A DNA stretch of 64,000 nt from Bryoerythrophyllum caledonicum (Eukaryota > Streptophyta > Bryopsida > Pottiales > Pottiaceae). Position 1 is the first letter of the stretch, and every line of letters starts with the position of its first letter. Positions 36,624 through 50,302 of the stretch are shown here, piece after piece. Where the stretch lies: contig OZ020523.1 of the NCBI GenBank assembly GCA_963971425.1, forward strand, positions 21,495,105-21,559,104, read 5' to 3'. A model generated the notes under the pieces. It was given only the letters and a program-made list of their open reading frames with translations. It was not told the origin of the DNA and did no database searches. The translations under genes and the position numbers were made by a program.

Positions 36624-37690
36624 GTAGATAAGATGACATAAATTAGCTGGTCTGATCGACACCGACATTGTCGACGTAGGAGTGGGGTTTCTCAGGCCAT
36701 CTTCAAGTGTGTTTGTAAACACAATTGGTATACCAAGGGAGCGGTCATGAGCATGTGACCATGTATGATCTATTAGGGTCCCTCATATTGAAGGCCCAAG
36801 AGGAGCAATGGTACTTAGTCGAGATGCCGCCCAGTGAGCGTCCAGAATACGTGCTGTTCCAACGGTTTCTTCTCCTTCAGATGACATTTCATACCTACCC
36901 CCACATTCGCCATGATCGACCAAAACCCTCCCTCTTTCGTTCTGGGACATCTTCAAGCTTTCCCAAACGTGGCTTTTCGGAGTGTGAGGTTATGAGCTTG
37001 TCATCCTCTTGCATCTCAGGCTCCTCAAGTACCGTAAAACAGTCGCCAAAATCGATCCATGTTGAACAAGATCTGTCTGTCTGCAAAGAGGTGCAAAGGT
37101 ACGAGTATTATCGTTCCTGCAAGTGCATGGTGAAATTACGATACGGAATTATCAGTCTAGGTGATCAGTATTGCAGCCCCCATTTGCGAACGTGAGCCAG
37201 AGAAAGCTGACATGCGCAATAGATCGTTTCATAGCGTTTTATTCTTTGAATGACCCCTTTGGGACACTTATCTGAGAGTAGTCCACTCTGCTTACATCTT
37301 TCAGAGGTTTAGCGTCACACTTACAGACTTGCAAATAATATTAGGTGGTTTTGCAACTCCCGAGTTTATTTTGATTGTATCATTTTATATCACCTGGATA
37401 AAGTGCACTTTCTGTTCACTTTGATTTAACAGAGTCTTAGAACATGAGATTAACGTTAGAGAAGTAGTTTTAGGTTTGGTCGGGAATTTTTGAATCTTTC
37501 GAGAACTTTCAGATGCCCTAAGCGACCAAAGAGCGGCAATGCATAGAATAGAGCGCAACTTGAGAGACAGAAAAAGGTGATGGATTGAAGGTTGTTTTCT
37601 GAAAGAGAGCTAGCACGAGCAAGAAGAAGGAAACCATCTGGAATGCAATTTTGACATCATTTAATAGACCTTCGATGGTAAACGCACACT
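36624..37690. other. Lipase 3' flank and CEP104-like promoter region
   Basis: It contains a 156-codon open frame (36725-37195) without any family signature, probably within the lipase 3' UTR. The remainder is the presumed promoter of the gene starting at 37691. Confidence 0.45.
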
Positions 37691-40600
37691 ATGGATCACC
37701 ACCTGTCGAATGGAGATGCTGCAGCGGTGGAATTACGATCCTCGACGGTGCCAAGCTCTAGATCAGGACCAGAGACGAGTTATGACATACCGACAGCCAA
37801 ACGACTCCCCTTCAATGTCGTTTCCTGCTCTGGCCAGGTAATCCTCAACTTTCCTTGCTCTTTACACTCTCAGACAATTTACTCAAAGAGATCTTGTTTC
37901 GAGGTTCACTAAGATAGGCCTCGTCATGCAGGATGAGGACTACCCGGCAACTGAGCTAAACAATGGTGTAATAAGTCGGGGATGGCAAAGCTCCAGGCAT
38001 GTGGCTTCCTACCCAGGCATCTCAAACTCCTTTTGTACGAAAGATTTTGTTTTCAGAGCGGCTGCTCAAGTGTTTCACCCACTGTATGTATGCAGATTTT
38101 GTTATTTCCCTCAGGAGATTGTGCTGGAACTGCAATGGCCATCTCGTGTTATCAATATGCAGCTACTGTGCCATGAGTTCAAGGTGAGACAGACTCAATC
38201 CCTTTGCAGATTCCTACACTTCTTAAATGCAATCTCTTTCGCATTTGAATGCCGATTCTTTGAGCGCTAAACATGTCTTTCACCACCGATAATCAAAACT
38301 TTACAGATTCCAACAAAGGTCGAGGTATTTGTCGGTTTAATTGTGCCGTACGTGCAGGAGGCTATCGGCCAGATGAAGCGATTGGGGTAAACTTTCCATT
38401 CCTCTTTCACCTACTTCTGTTGTGAACAGGACATTTCACAGTTTGTCCATGGTTAGTAGGAAAGTTAGAAGCCAAAAGCAGCGAGTGCTCTTTCACCCTG
38501 GCTTTTGTGACAGAAGCATTTTCTCTTAGCATTGAAAATGTACCACTAGACCAAAAACAATTCTGTACTTGTTTTATTAGCTATATAAGTTATCTTCGCT
38601 TCAGATTCACCAGTGGAGAGATTTCCTTGTGTTAAATATTATGTGCAGATACGTGGCGTTGGATTGTAACGAGCGATGCGGATATCAAGCAAGGGAGCTG
38701 AAGAGTGTATACATAGATTCTCCAGCCACAGTTGTGCGCTTGGTGCTCCACAATTGCCATTGCAACGATTATAACGCCTACAATCAGGTAGAATACGACT
38801 GGTTTTGAGCTGATCCTTATCTAGCCACTCAGAGAATTTGCATCGTTTTCATGCCTGATGCCCATGAGTTGAATCATCTTGATGGGAGTTTAATCATTGG
38901 CAGGTGGGTTTAATGGCGCTGATATTAACAGGTGAACCCCTTGATGAGCAACAGTGGACACTTCTAACACAACCTGGATTCGAAGACCTTCTGCAAACCC
39001 CCAGGTACTACTTAACATGTTAACATTGAAGTTTAAGAGTGAGGCAAAGGTACCATGAGGTTTGACCATCTTTTTCTCATTATAGATGATTAAAACCAAC
39101 GCTATATAGCTCTAAATACCTATAATCAGCTCAAAGCAGGAAATGGTGGCTAAGATTCATGGGACAATATGGCCTCTCCTTCTTCATTCTCAGAGGTGGC
39201 TAAAACCTGTTCTAACTTGAATCCAAGGACCACAGACCTCTTCCGTACTTAATTGAAGGATTCTCGTTGAGACACCACTCCCACATATATTAGTAGCATT
39301 ATAAATCCAAAGAGGGGTGTCTTATTGAAACTTTGTGCGACTTTACAAGGAAGTCAATGTAGTCCCGTTCTGTTGCCTTGGCTTCGAAAGTATAGGTTAT
39401 TTGTGGTAAGTTATGTGATGGTCAATAATTGAAACCAGGAATCAAAGCCGAAACTGTAAGCCAGCAGAGTTGAAGATGCAAATAGGCTCAAGCCTAAGCA
39501 GCGCAGAGAGGAAGGGTGATGTGGACTTATCTACCGCCCATCGCATCCTACAGGTACCACGTCCATCATGTACGTACGTGCGTGCGTGCGTACGTATATG
39601 TATGTGTATATACGCTCAGTTGATAGTTCCACCACCGATTTGCTCCCCTCAGATACGGAGCTGATACAGGATTTGTTTTCCCTTTGCGTATACAGATTGC
39701 TCTGTGCTTGAAATTCACGTATGCGTTGGGGGCAACTGGTCTTTTCGCAGTTGCAAGCGGAGAAGAACAGTGCAGTACTTGGGGAGGACTATGACGAGGC
39801 TAAGCGGCTCAAGGTAACTCTTCTCCAGTACATCCTGAATGGAAATCAGATTCCTTCGAAGCAGCGAACAGATCATTTCTTTTGGTGCAGATGCAAATGC
39901 TGTCTGTGGGGAATGTGCAGGGTCTCATTGATAGGCTCAAGCTTCTTGGTGAGGAGATCAAACAGCTGGAGAATAAAAAGCAGCTGGCTGTTGAGAATGA
40001 GGATTACGATACAGCAAAATCCTGCAAGGTCATTTGCCTCAGATCTTGCTCTCTTAAAATAAAATACATGGACATCGACGTGCAAGTTTATATCTTGTTC
40101 TTATTCTGAAATAAAACTGGGATGGCATCACAACAGAAGGAGATAGAGAAGCTGCGACTTCAAGAGCAGTTATCAGACAATAATATAGTGCAGGCTGAGA
40201 AGGGTGATGAAGTCTCTGACTGGTAGAACTTCCTGAACTGTACCCAGATGCTGTTTCAGTCCTGTTATCTTCTCTCATGTGCTACTAATATCAGGAGACA
40301 TGTTGCTTTCTATGTGTAGTGGTGTCAGCTCAGAAGAGAGCGTGGACGAGCTGGCACATGCAGCAGAAGGAAGCTCACAGTCAGAAGACCCTGGACGTGA
40401 GGTGTGGTTTTTTGCCACCCTTTCCTCCAATCAAACTATGCCCCTGAAAATCATCTGAACTGAAAATGTAATAAATTGTTTACGTCGCTGAAGGATTCTG
40501 CTGGGACGGATTGCGGTGATTCCGAAACGAAAGAGTTTGGGACGCAAACACTGCATCCAGTCAAGACGACGATCCAGGTGAAGAAATTGGATAAAGAGAT

Positions 40601-43600
40601 CACTTGCAAGGCCCCTGACCTTCGACCACCTCCTAAATACCGTGAGCTTTTCTTTTCACCACTTCTATCACATCTGTCTCGCACTGGTTTCCACTTTAAT
40701 CCATCAAGATCCGAAATTTCAACCCTTGCAACTGTAGGGATCCTTTGAATATAACTGTATCAGGCCTTCACAAAATTCGAAGCAATATTGTACTTTTTAC
40801 CTTTGCAAGCCTCAGTTCTTCATAGTTTTTCCTCTTTGGTTTCCAAACAAGGTGTGTTTTAAAGCTCCCAACTTGGATTGGGCAATGTAACGGTCTGACT
40901 ATATCTTCCTCTGGCCATAATTGAGTCTTGGTTGTGAGTAGGTCATGGAGCTCATGGTAAGAAGAGTGAGAAGAAGCCTGGACTACTGTCAGTTGTGTTT
41001 CCATGGTGGCGTCCCAAAAATGCTCCCAACTCTCCACCTGGCCCAACTAATGGGAAGCCTGATGGTCAGCCCTACTGCCAAAATGCATGTTTGGGTCTTC
41101 TCATCTTCTTTCATGTTCTTTGTAGCTACAAACATGCGATTTAGGGACCGTTCTTTGCCAGTGCAGTTAGATCATGGTTCCTTCAACCATTATGCTGATG
41201 TGATGTATGTCATCTTATGTGTTTGGCATGACTTTTATCAGCAACTACTATAAATCTGTTCATTTGTCCATTTGTTTCAATCTGTATCAATCCAATGAGT
41301 TTATGAAATTTTGCTATATTCTCTTTTAAGAGAGTCCAATGAATAACAGTCACTAAATTTCTATGAATCTGTCATATGCAGACTCATTTATTCCAGCCAT
41401 TACAGCTCCAAACATGCTTACCAATATGAATGATGATGCTTTCCTGCATACAGTTCTACCAACAGTGTCTTATAACTGTGGATCATCAGCTTTACTTCCA
41501 ATTTTGACGCGGCCAATGTGTAATTCAAATGGCTTACATCCACTTTTCAATCAAAATGCATCCACAATAATGGCAATGACCATGAATGATTATCCAAGTA
41601 AACAACCACTTTTATCAGCATCTGAACACCCTCGAGCAGTTTTAAAAACTTCGCCTAATTTCTATAATCAGAATGCACAAGCACCATCCTCACCAGTGAA
41701 AAATGCAACGTATCAAAATTATAGAGGTCCCTTGTTTCCCACTCCCAGTGTGAAAAATGTCAACTTCCTTCCACCCATGTTGTATGCTCCATCCAAAAAA
41801 CAAATGAGTCCAATCAAAGCTGAAAATTTGGAATGTGAAGATTCAAATGAATGTGAAATTCAATATTCAGGCGGAGATCAACCATCTTCTTTACAAGATG
41901 GAATAAGTCAGAATAATGAAGAGCAAACAAGAATCCATGACAGTAATCACAAGCACAATAATTTGAATTCTCGATTTGGGGCATTGGTGAAAGATTACAA
42001 TGAGGCCAGAAATATGGCAGAGCAAATAACAAGGGTACAAAATAATGATCAAGATGCCCTACATACCCGATTTGGCACATTAGTCAAAGAATTCAACGAA
42101 GCAAGGAACCTTGCAGTATTACAAAATGATGAGAAGAAATTACGAAACCGGAATAGAAGCAATCAACAAGCACTACGAGATCAAGACCACCAAGAACAAG
42201 TACTGGTGAATGATGGGTGTAAGAAAGAAAATATTTCCAGGGAACAAAGTCATGACTATCATAATCAGGTGATGACTCTTGAAAATAGTCAGCAAATCTC
42301 AAAAATGTACGGTAATGGTCCCCAAAGAGTACGAGACTTTGAAAGCAATGATGAATTGTCACAATCACAAAATTACAACCATGAAGATGCACTACATTTT
42401 CAAAGCAACAATCAAACGCAGAACATTGGCAATGATGATATGTTGGTTGAAAAAGTGCAAAAAGTGCAAAGTAGTAGTCAAGCTCAAGGGAAAAGAAATC
42501 AATTGCTTAGAGTGCAATCTAATGGTAACGATCAAATGAGAAGCTTCCAAGACAATGAACAATTACATAGACCTCAAAAAAATTGCCTTGATCAAGAGAA
42601 TGCAAATATTGATGAATTATCAAAAATGCATCGAAATGGGACGGGTCATGATCAAATCAAAGCTTTTTTAAATGGTGATGATGCCAAAATACAACTTCAT
42701 GGTGCATTTGGCCCTTTAAATGGTTTGAGTAGTTTAAGTGGATTAACTCCAGGAGAACTAAAAATTCAAAAAGAAAACGAGTTGTTTGCAGAAATGGAGA
42801 AAAACTATCAACAAAAAATAAAAATGAATGCAGTAACAAGGAGTGAAAGAGACGATGAATTGATTCCGAGAGTAGAAAAAAATATATATGAAGAAAAGAA
42901 GAGGGCTCAATCAAAAACAGATGTCTTTAATAATGATGAAGAAGTAATCAAAGTTCATAATAAAGATCACATTAAAAATAACAAATCCTCACAAAATCAC
43001 GGTGAACATGAATTGAACAATTATCAATCCACAAATTCAACATCACATAACAATGAATTTGATAAGTTTAACTTGACATCAAATCAAACGGCATCATCAA
43101 AACAACAAAATTGGTCTTCTCAAATAAACGAAGAAGAGAACGAACCACCACCAAGGCCAATAATGCAAAGAAATCCACCTCGTAAGGTAAAAGTTGATCA
43201 ACCTTCATCACCTAAAAAGGCTCATCTTTCCATCAAAGAAAGAATTGCCCAAGCAGCACAACAAGCTATAGATGATTTGGTTCCTCAGCCTTTAACAGAA
43301 TCTCAAATGTCCGAATCTGCAGCTCTCTTGAAATTGATTGATATTTATTATGTTCAATGTCTTTATAGTAAAGAATGGAAATTGCGAGACAAAGCAATGA
43401 ATTATATGGCTCAAGAAATTAAGAATGAAAAAATATCCGGTGATGCTCTTGATATTTTCAGGTAAATATGAGTTGTTATTTTCTTACTACATCTTAGATT
43501 AATAAAAACTGAGTTCTTAATTAAAGTTCAAGTTTATATTTGATCGTTTTAAATGTATGAGATTCATCCCAAACGTCATTCACAAAACTTTTTGAATTAT

Positions 43601-45791
43601 ACTTAAAAAATGGGAAGAAATTCGTGTTCCTTTTCTAAGGCAGTATTATATGTGTAAATTTTTGGTGCCCTTTGCTTATGTAAACTAGTCCTCTTTTAAA
43701 AAAGGATAATGAAAGTAATTTATATGGAATTCAAAAAATGTTAAGTTCATATATATTTGATAGTAAATTGTTACTTCATTTAGTAGTTACTAAAGAGCAT
43801 ATACGTCTTTGTTTTTATTTTCTTTTAATGAATCCAAATTTATGACACAAAAGAAACTGTTAGATTGAAATTTAAGATATTTTTACAAAGCCTTATTTCC
43901 ATTTCAAATTAAAGATTACTATTATATTTTATGATTAATTCAAATATATGCATTGTAGGATAATGAGCAAAGTGATAATGAAAGGTCTTAACGACAAAGT
44001 ATCAAATGTGTTCAACATTGCATTACAGGTTTGCGTATTAGGCATAACTTTCATCCTCTTTATTTCTAAATGATATTTGTTTATATTCATGTATTAGCTT
44101 CTTTTATAGAATCTCGTTTATATTTTTTTATTCTATTGTAAAATCATACTCAAAATTAATGTGAATGATTATATTAAATATGAAGTAACATTTGTATATG
44201 TTATTTTTTTTAAAAAAAAATTGGAAGGAAAAATCACTGTGAGATCAATGTCCATTAATAACATGGTCTCAGAATTCATTTGATTACTTACATATTTTAC
44301 TATGCTTTTAGTTATCAAGAGTACATATCACTAAGTATGCAAGTGGAGTTCCAAGTACCGACCTTCGCAATTGTGTTAATGACCTTGTTAACATCTTGCT
44401 TGAGAAACTGGGAGATTCAAATCTTCGAACAAAAGATGCAGCTACCGAAGCTCTAATGTTTTTAGCAAATACAAAAGAAATTGGTCTTCCAATAATTGCA
44501 AATCCCCTTTTGAAACCACCCAAAAATCAGGTTAATAATCAATCACTAATATTACATATTATACATTAAATAATGAGACTGTAAAATAAAACATTCATGT
44601 TTTATACAAAAGAATCACTGGAATTTGACTCCAAAAACAATTAGATATTAGATAAATAGATGACAAAATGTACCGTTTCATGTCTTGTTCAAATATAAAT
44701 ATAAATATAAATATACACAATTTTGTATTGGGTACAGACAATATGGAGACCAATTTTGGGACGTCTTCAATTGATTTTGATTGCAATTCCAATATATGGA
44801 CTACACCCACCAAACAAAATGGGATTACAAACCGAACCTTTGATGTTTTTTGTTGAACAAGCTTTCAATAATGCCAATGGAGATGTTAGAAATATTGCTG
44901 TCAAAATTATAACAGAAGTGTATAGGCTCATGGGATCCCCAGTTGAAAAATACTTGAAAAATGTGAAGCCAGTTGTTCGTGAGGTTTGTCAAATCTTTGC
45001 TTCCAAATTTTCTATCTTTTTTATGTACGAGCTTTTGTATGTACTTGTATGAACTTGCTTTTGTGTGTGTGTGGATGTGTATAATAAATTCAAACAATAA
45101 ATACATTATGGCTTGATAAGGTTCAAATGTTTAAAATGATACAACTTATTATATTTTGAAACAAATACGTCAAGTATAAATGAGTTCATAGATTGAAATG
45201 GAATTTGATGATGTAGAATCTTTTAAATTCTTGATTCCTTTTTTGGTACTGCAAGATTTTTTGATTAAAATTCTATACTATATTATGAAACATGGTTTCA
45301 ATGTAAAAATTTATCTTTTCAATTACATTAGAATTTTATTTGTACTAAATTTAATAAGAGATTGTCATTGTATTGATATTCTCAAATCAAAACTTGGTTA
45401 TTAGTTTTGTACTGATTAAAAGGATAGATAATCACTAGAAGTATCTCACATTTGAAATAATTGGCTTGTGAGTTTTATTCTTTGATTCCTTTCATCCATA
45501 TCAATTTAAATATAATTATAAACGAGAATAATAATTTTTTTGTATGAAATAATTACATACAAATAGGTTCTAACAAGGAATTTTGAGAAAATTTCTCACG
45601 AAGTACAACTTGGACAAGCCTGGAATATTCATAGGAATGATTCTTGTTCAAACATTCCAATGCCTCCACTACGGTGCAATCCAAAATTGATGGAAATTAA
45701 TCATGATGAAAGACGAGTAGGCCCTTCCAAGGAATGCAAAAGTGTTGTAGGCAAAACCACATTGGATTCATCAAACGGAAATGATTTGTGA
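37691..45791 (+). CDS. CEP104: CEP104-like centriole/cilium tip protein
   Basis: CEP104 binds microtubule plus ends at the distal centriole and cilium tip; in plants it should serve sperm flagella. Seventeen exons: 37691-37837, 37932-37996, 38096-38183, 38307-38386, 38649-38787, 38904-39004, 39439-39553, 39751-39813, 39891-40028, 40137-40222, 40320-40401, 40494-40641, 41382-43461, 43959-44028, 44312-44530, 44738-44983, 45567-45791. They join in phase to 1363 residues. The N-terminal jelly-roll (about 41-200) has RGWQSSRFCYFPQEIVLEL, GYVALDCNE and ARELKSVYID. Helical UVR-like repeats follow (EDYDEAKRLK, EDYDTAKSCK; about 246-340). A ~690-residue Asn/Gln/His-rich region is encoded by exon 13. 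A TOG domain lies at about 1050-1290 (ALLKLIDIYYVQCLYSKEWKLRDKAM). The zinc-finger array expected after TOG in animal CEP104 is not seen. Intron 2 is GC-AG. Exons 13-17 are far more AT-rich than 1-12. The homology call is strong; the exact end is less certain. Confidence 0.85.
37997..38095 (+). other. GC-AG intron in CEP104-like gene
   Basis: The donor reads AG|GCATGT after codon fragment AG (37996), and the acceptor is TGCAG|A. Only this pairing yields WQSSRFCYFPQEIV, matching the CEP104 N-terminal domain across the junction. No GT donor nearby keeps frame and alignment. Confidence 0.7.
41382..43461 (+). repeat. Low-complexity Asn/Gln/His-rich exon 13 with internal repeat
   Basis: A single 2080-base exon encoding mostly polar, disordered sequence between the coiled region and TOG domain of the CEP104-like protein. 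It contains a 32-residue tandem repeat, RFGALVKDYNEARNMA then RFGTLVKEFNEARNLA (codons starting at 41972 and 42068). Animal CEP104 proteins, about 900 residues in total, have no comparable insert as far as I know. Confidence 0.75.
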
Positions 45792-48700
45792 TGTGTTGGA
45801 GATGATTCATCTACGTAAATATATCAAGAAGGATGTTCAAGAATTAAGGACTAATATGCTTGTCATGATGAGGCTTCTCATATTGCTCTATATATAAAAA
45901 GAACCAACAAAAGTGTTTAACCACTAAATTCAGACCGACAAGGACTTGTGCACTTAGTTAATGGCCATGAAGAGCAAAAAGTTACTCCATTGTGGGATTC
46001 CAATACGGCCATATGAGCTTCAACTCCAAATAAATATTGTATGTTCTATTTTTTAATTGCTAAATGCTTCATTTTTTAATATCTATATCTATAAGTCTAA
46101 ATTATGCAATCTATCATAATGACATTTAACAACATTGTTTCTAGTATTGTATATTAATGCAAGGTTATTTGAGTTTTCACATTATGTATTTTATTAAATA
46201 CTTTTCATAAAATAGAGTATTATAGACAAAATGACTATGAAGTTTGGAGAAGATTGCATAGTGCCATATTTAAGTGTTGATTTTGTATTGAAAAGTATAT
46301 ATTCAGATTGTAATGTAAACTATACGTCTATAAAAAGATCATACTTATATTTATATGATAAGATACTACTTATACTACTATATATAATAAGATAATAAAC
46401 ACATGTTGAGGACCTAATATAGATCACAATATTAAGATTTTTTAAATTTACATACTATTTCATCACATTTCTTTTTTCATAGAATGGTACTAGTTTACAA
46501 AAAAATTTAACTGTGTAGTAGATTGAAACAATCATGATACCTTTAAATGATTATTGATTTCTTTTGAATGCATTCACTTAAGATATCTAGCATTATGCGA
46601 GGCATTTTTTTATTTTATTCATTCTATATCAATTTAAAATTTAAAAAATATATATATTTAGATTTGAGTTTTTTGGATATTTTTTCCTAATTTGTAGATT
46701 ACTTCAAGAAATTTATCGATAACAATATGATTAAAGTAATAGTTCAGCATATTTTCCTATGTCTAGTCCTTTTAAATACTAGGCTTCATATATGGTTCTC
46801 GGTATCAAAGGAGCTATTAGTAATGATCTCAAATTTGCATTAATTTCTTACATATATAAAATAGGCCAAAAGTATAAAACTTTTACTATTTGAATTGAAT
46901 TTAGTCATGTTTGATTCATTCTATAACAAAAAATCAAAACCCTATATATATCACTCATATGGGATTACTAGCAATATACAAAAAAATGAACATATTGATG
47001 ATGTTCAAATTTTATTTTCTTTTATTGTATGTGTTTAAAATAGACCATTATATATTGAATCTCTTTATATAATTAAAAACAGGTGATACCCTATAAAGCC
47101 AAAACCCAAGATATGGTATTGTGCTAGTACAGGGTGCTACGCCATAATAGGGTTTTGTGCGAGAATTATCCTTGTGTCATTAGGGACAACGGGGATCTAC
47201 ACTAGTTTTTGATAATATCAAAACTTATATATTTGATGAAAAACAACATACGTTTTACGGATGGCCAGTTGCATAAAAAGCCATGTGACTTTTCAGTTAT
47301 GCACTTATACGCATATGAAGAATTTACCAATACAGGTTCCACAAGCATTTTTATAATACGAGTTATAAATGGTGAATTATAATCATCATATGTATTGGAA
47401 ATAAAGTGTGTACTCATATGACAAAATAAGCTAAAATCAATGTGATTCTTTATACTTGAAACAAGTAAATGAATTTCTAATATTGTATAATTAAATATGA
47501 AATACTATCAGGTACTTTGAAGATAATAATGGGTTTTGATTAAGAAACCACAACATATCTACTCTTTTCTTTCTTTGAGTTATAGATAGAGGAAGAGATT
47601 CAATGATTCCACTTTTCATTCTATGCCTTCAAGGCATTGATATAGGGTGCAACATAAAATAATAATTTATTTCTTTGACCACTTAAGGCTATGATTGCTT
47701 TTCTCTTCTAAAAACGATCTATCGAAAGAATATGTGTGATAATATTTTTATAAATGATCTCTAGAACATTCACATGTGAACCTACAAATGGTGACAAATA
47801 CTACTATGGGATAGGTGAATTTCTTGTGCAAAAGTATAGCTTAATTTAATTTGACAATCTCAAATAATATTATGTTAGTTACAACTTATTTGTTTTTTTA
47901 TTAAAAAAAGCCTCACAAACCTCACATTTGTTTGGAACTACCTACTTGAAATGATCATCCAAGATGGCATAGGTATTTTCCGTTATGTCCAATGAGAAAA
48001 AACATATAATATTTATCCATATAGCTTTTACCTTCTTACATCTTCATACAAAAAAAATAAAAGAATAGACATTTTTCAATTGTGGGAACTTGTCCAAGAT
48101 TACAAAAGCCCTGAATTTCAAAGAGTAACAATTTGACATATTTTGTCGGTGAACTTGGATGTAGCAGTAGGTGATACAAGTAATGACCACCAATGAACAC
48201 TGGATCACCTCATCCCAACCTATGGAATAAAATATCTAAGACTTTATCAAAAGGATTTGAATATCTCATGAATGTTAATAATGTGTTTGGTGATAAATGG
48301 AGACAACATATAGAATTGTGGATGTGTCAAATGTTCAAATTCTTTTGTTGAACGGCTAATCAAAATGAAAAGTCAAGTCACTACATAGACTCTTCTTGTG
48401 CAAAAACTGCATTCCAAAAAGTTTGTTGTGGTCGATCAAAGCTATGATGTGGAATAATTTTTCTTGAGAAACTGGCCGCATCGTGCCTGATGAGATCAAC
48501 TGCCCCTCTCTCTGGTCCTGAAATCCTAGAAGTGAGGGCGAAGTAGACTCATTCTTTAGCCACATAATAGTAGCAGCAGCAGCAGTCGAGTAGGTATTCC
48601 GTCATGCATGCCGAACATCGCTTTGAACTGGTCTCCTTCCACGATAGACTCAAATTTGGCATCCAAGTTGATATGAATGAGGCGCAGGCGGCGAGATGGA

Positions 48701-48890
48701 TCGAAATGTGGGAGCACGACAGCGCAAGCGACGGCAGACACCATTCCCACAGTCAGGATTCAGCGGCGGCATGTGGCAGCACATGGGGCCTCAGCCAGCG
48801 AGCCAAAATGAATTCATCAGAAATATCCGGAACAGTATAATATTATGCAGTAGGCGAGGCTCTCCACACTTGTGACTTGACAATGTTCCC
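45792..48890. other. AT-rich intergenic DNA
   Basis: Very AT-rich sequence with no supported ORF, RNA gene or transposon ends. Short frames (for example 47202-47417 and 48604-48840) look random. If the CEP104-like gene has further exons for a zinc-finger array, they would have to be here; I found none. Confidence 0.45.
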
Positions 48891-49630
48891 TTCGCCCGGG
48901 GGCCTGGGCCCGCAGCGCGAGGCACTCCATGTTCTGGATGCCCCGCGGGTCGCCATTATCGCAGATGTCAGATTCCTTGACTCGGGCGGCTGCGGATCAT
49001 GCTCTTGAAAGTTCATTTCTCGTCATGTTACTCGCCCAGCTAGCGCCGTGCCCCCGGGGCCATCCACTACCGTCCTGTCCTGCTCTCTCAGGAAGCGGCT
49101 TAGCTCTCGCTGCTCTCGCCCCACTCACTTCCCTTTGCACTCGTGGTGACGCCTTCTCCTTCGCGTGCCTGCCGCCCTGGAGTGCAACTCACAGCTCGCA
49201 CCTTCGCTCCGCTCTCCACCCCGCTCCCCCAACTACCCCCCTGCCCCTCCTGCGCTGGCCCGGGGACACCGCGCCGGTCGTGCCGTTCCCTTCCTTGGTT
49301 CCCCACTGTGTGTTTTCTCGCTCCGCGCCACCGCCACACCTCCACAGTCTGCGTCAACCTCCTCCTCTCTTCCAGCCTCTGCTTTCCATCCGCGTCACCC
49401 GTCCGTTCCCCGTTGTTTCCATCCGCGGGCGCCGCACTTCATGTCGATACGTCGCCACTGCTGCATGTTCTATCAGCCCTGCCCGGCTCCTGCCGCGACT
49501 TCGTGATGCCTGTGCAGCCGCCTTCAGGTTCCGAGGTTACCGCCTCGAGTGGGTTTTCTGGAGCTTGTGCGTACGCCAGCCAGACTTCCTTTGTTCTATA
49601 CATCTGTGATACTCGCTGATGTAAGGTGCA
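48891..49630 (+). promoter_or_regulatory. GC/CpG-rich island, probable promoter
   Basis: An abrupt GC-rich block in AT-rich surroundings, with many CpG and CCGCC/CGCGG words and no convincing protein. The open frames through it (48929-49609, 49143-49619) are Pro/Ser/Leu-rich in several frames at once, as expected from C-rich DNA. It may be the promoter and leader of a transcript containing the hairpin at 50303-50420. Confidence 0.4.
49255..49450 (+). repeat. Segment with inverted duplicate at 52130-52315
   Basis: The sequence from about GACACCGCGCCGGTCGTGCC to GCGCCGCACTTCATG reappears in reverse complement at 52130-52315. Shared blocks include CGTTCCCTTCCT and CTCTGCTTTCCATCCGCGTC. Many differences are CG in this copy and TG or CA in the other. 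Confidence 0.7.
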
Positions 49631-50302
49631 GTGCGTAGTTCGTGTCTACAGCATCTTCTTGAGGTGTGGATTTCTGGCTTCCTGCTTGATTTCTCGGAGC
49701 TTTTCGACTTTGTGGCGGGGGCGTACGGATATGTACGCTTGTGGCGAGGTTTTGTAGCGGCCCTTCCAATTTTTCGGATCGATCTGTGACATACGGAGGG
49801 ATGGTACATGGGTTGTTGTGTGTTGGTTCTTTTCTTTTGGTTTGACTTGTAGGCTGGAATTTGATGCAACTTCTTTGTTGTTTGTCCGTCGCTGTTCTGT
49901 TTCATCGTGTTACGTGTACTGTGAACTTTCCTGCTGCCTGTCGAAGCTCATGGTGGTAAGATGGCTCGGGACCGCGTCCTCCTTGCTCAGTGAGCGCCTG
50001 ACTTTGCTCTCTTAACATGTCCTTAACAACTTCATTCTCATTTGTTTTACACGATGTTGACACTGCTTCCTATGCATGTGCAGCATATGAGAAGTCAACA
50101 CTATTTCTGGTGTATGCAGCACGTTTGAAGTAGTTGTGTGTTGACTGTTCGCTTCTCAAAGTGCCAGTGATCATTTTAAAGTGTAATCGATGATTGTATC
50201 TGAAAATCCATGCTGCTGTCTTTGGTGTAATGCCTGTGTTATGGACGATTAACCGACATTTGTGGCGGACGGCATCTCGACCGGCGGATTCTCATTGGAG
50301 CC

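Noticed and set aside
36725-37195. 156-codon ORF downstream of the lipase
   Set aside because: No family signature, no splice context and position within the likely 3' UTR.
48929-49619. 226- and 158-residue Pro/Ser/Leu-rich ORFs
   Set aside because: Several overlapping frames are open at once in a C-rich block, and none resembles a protein family.
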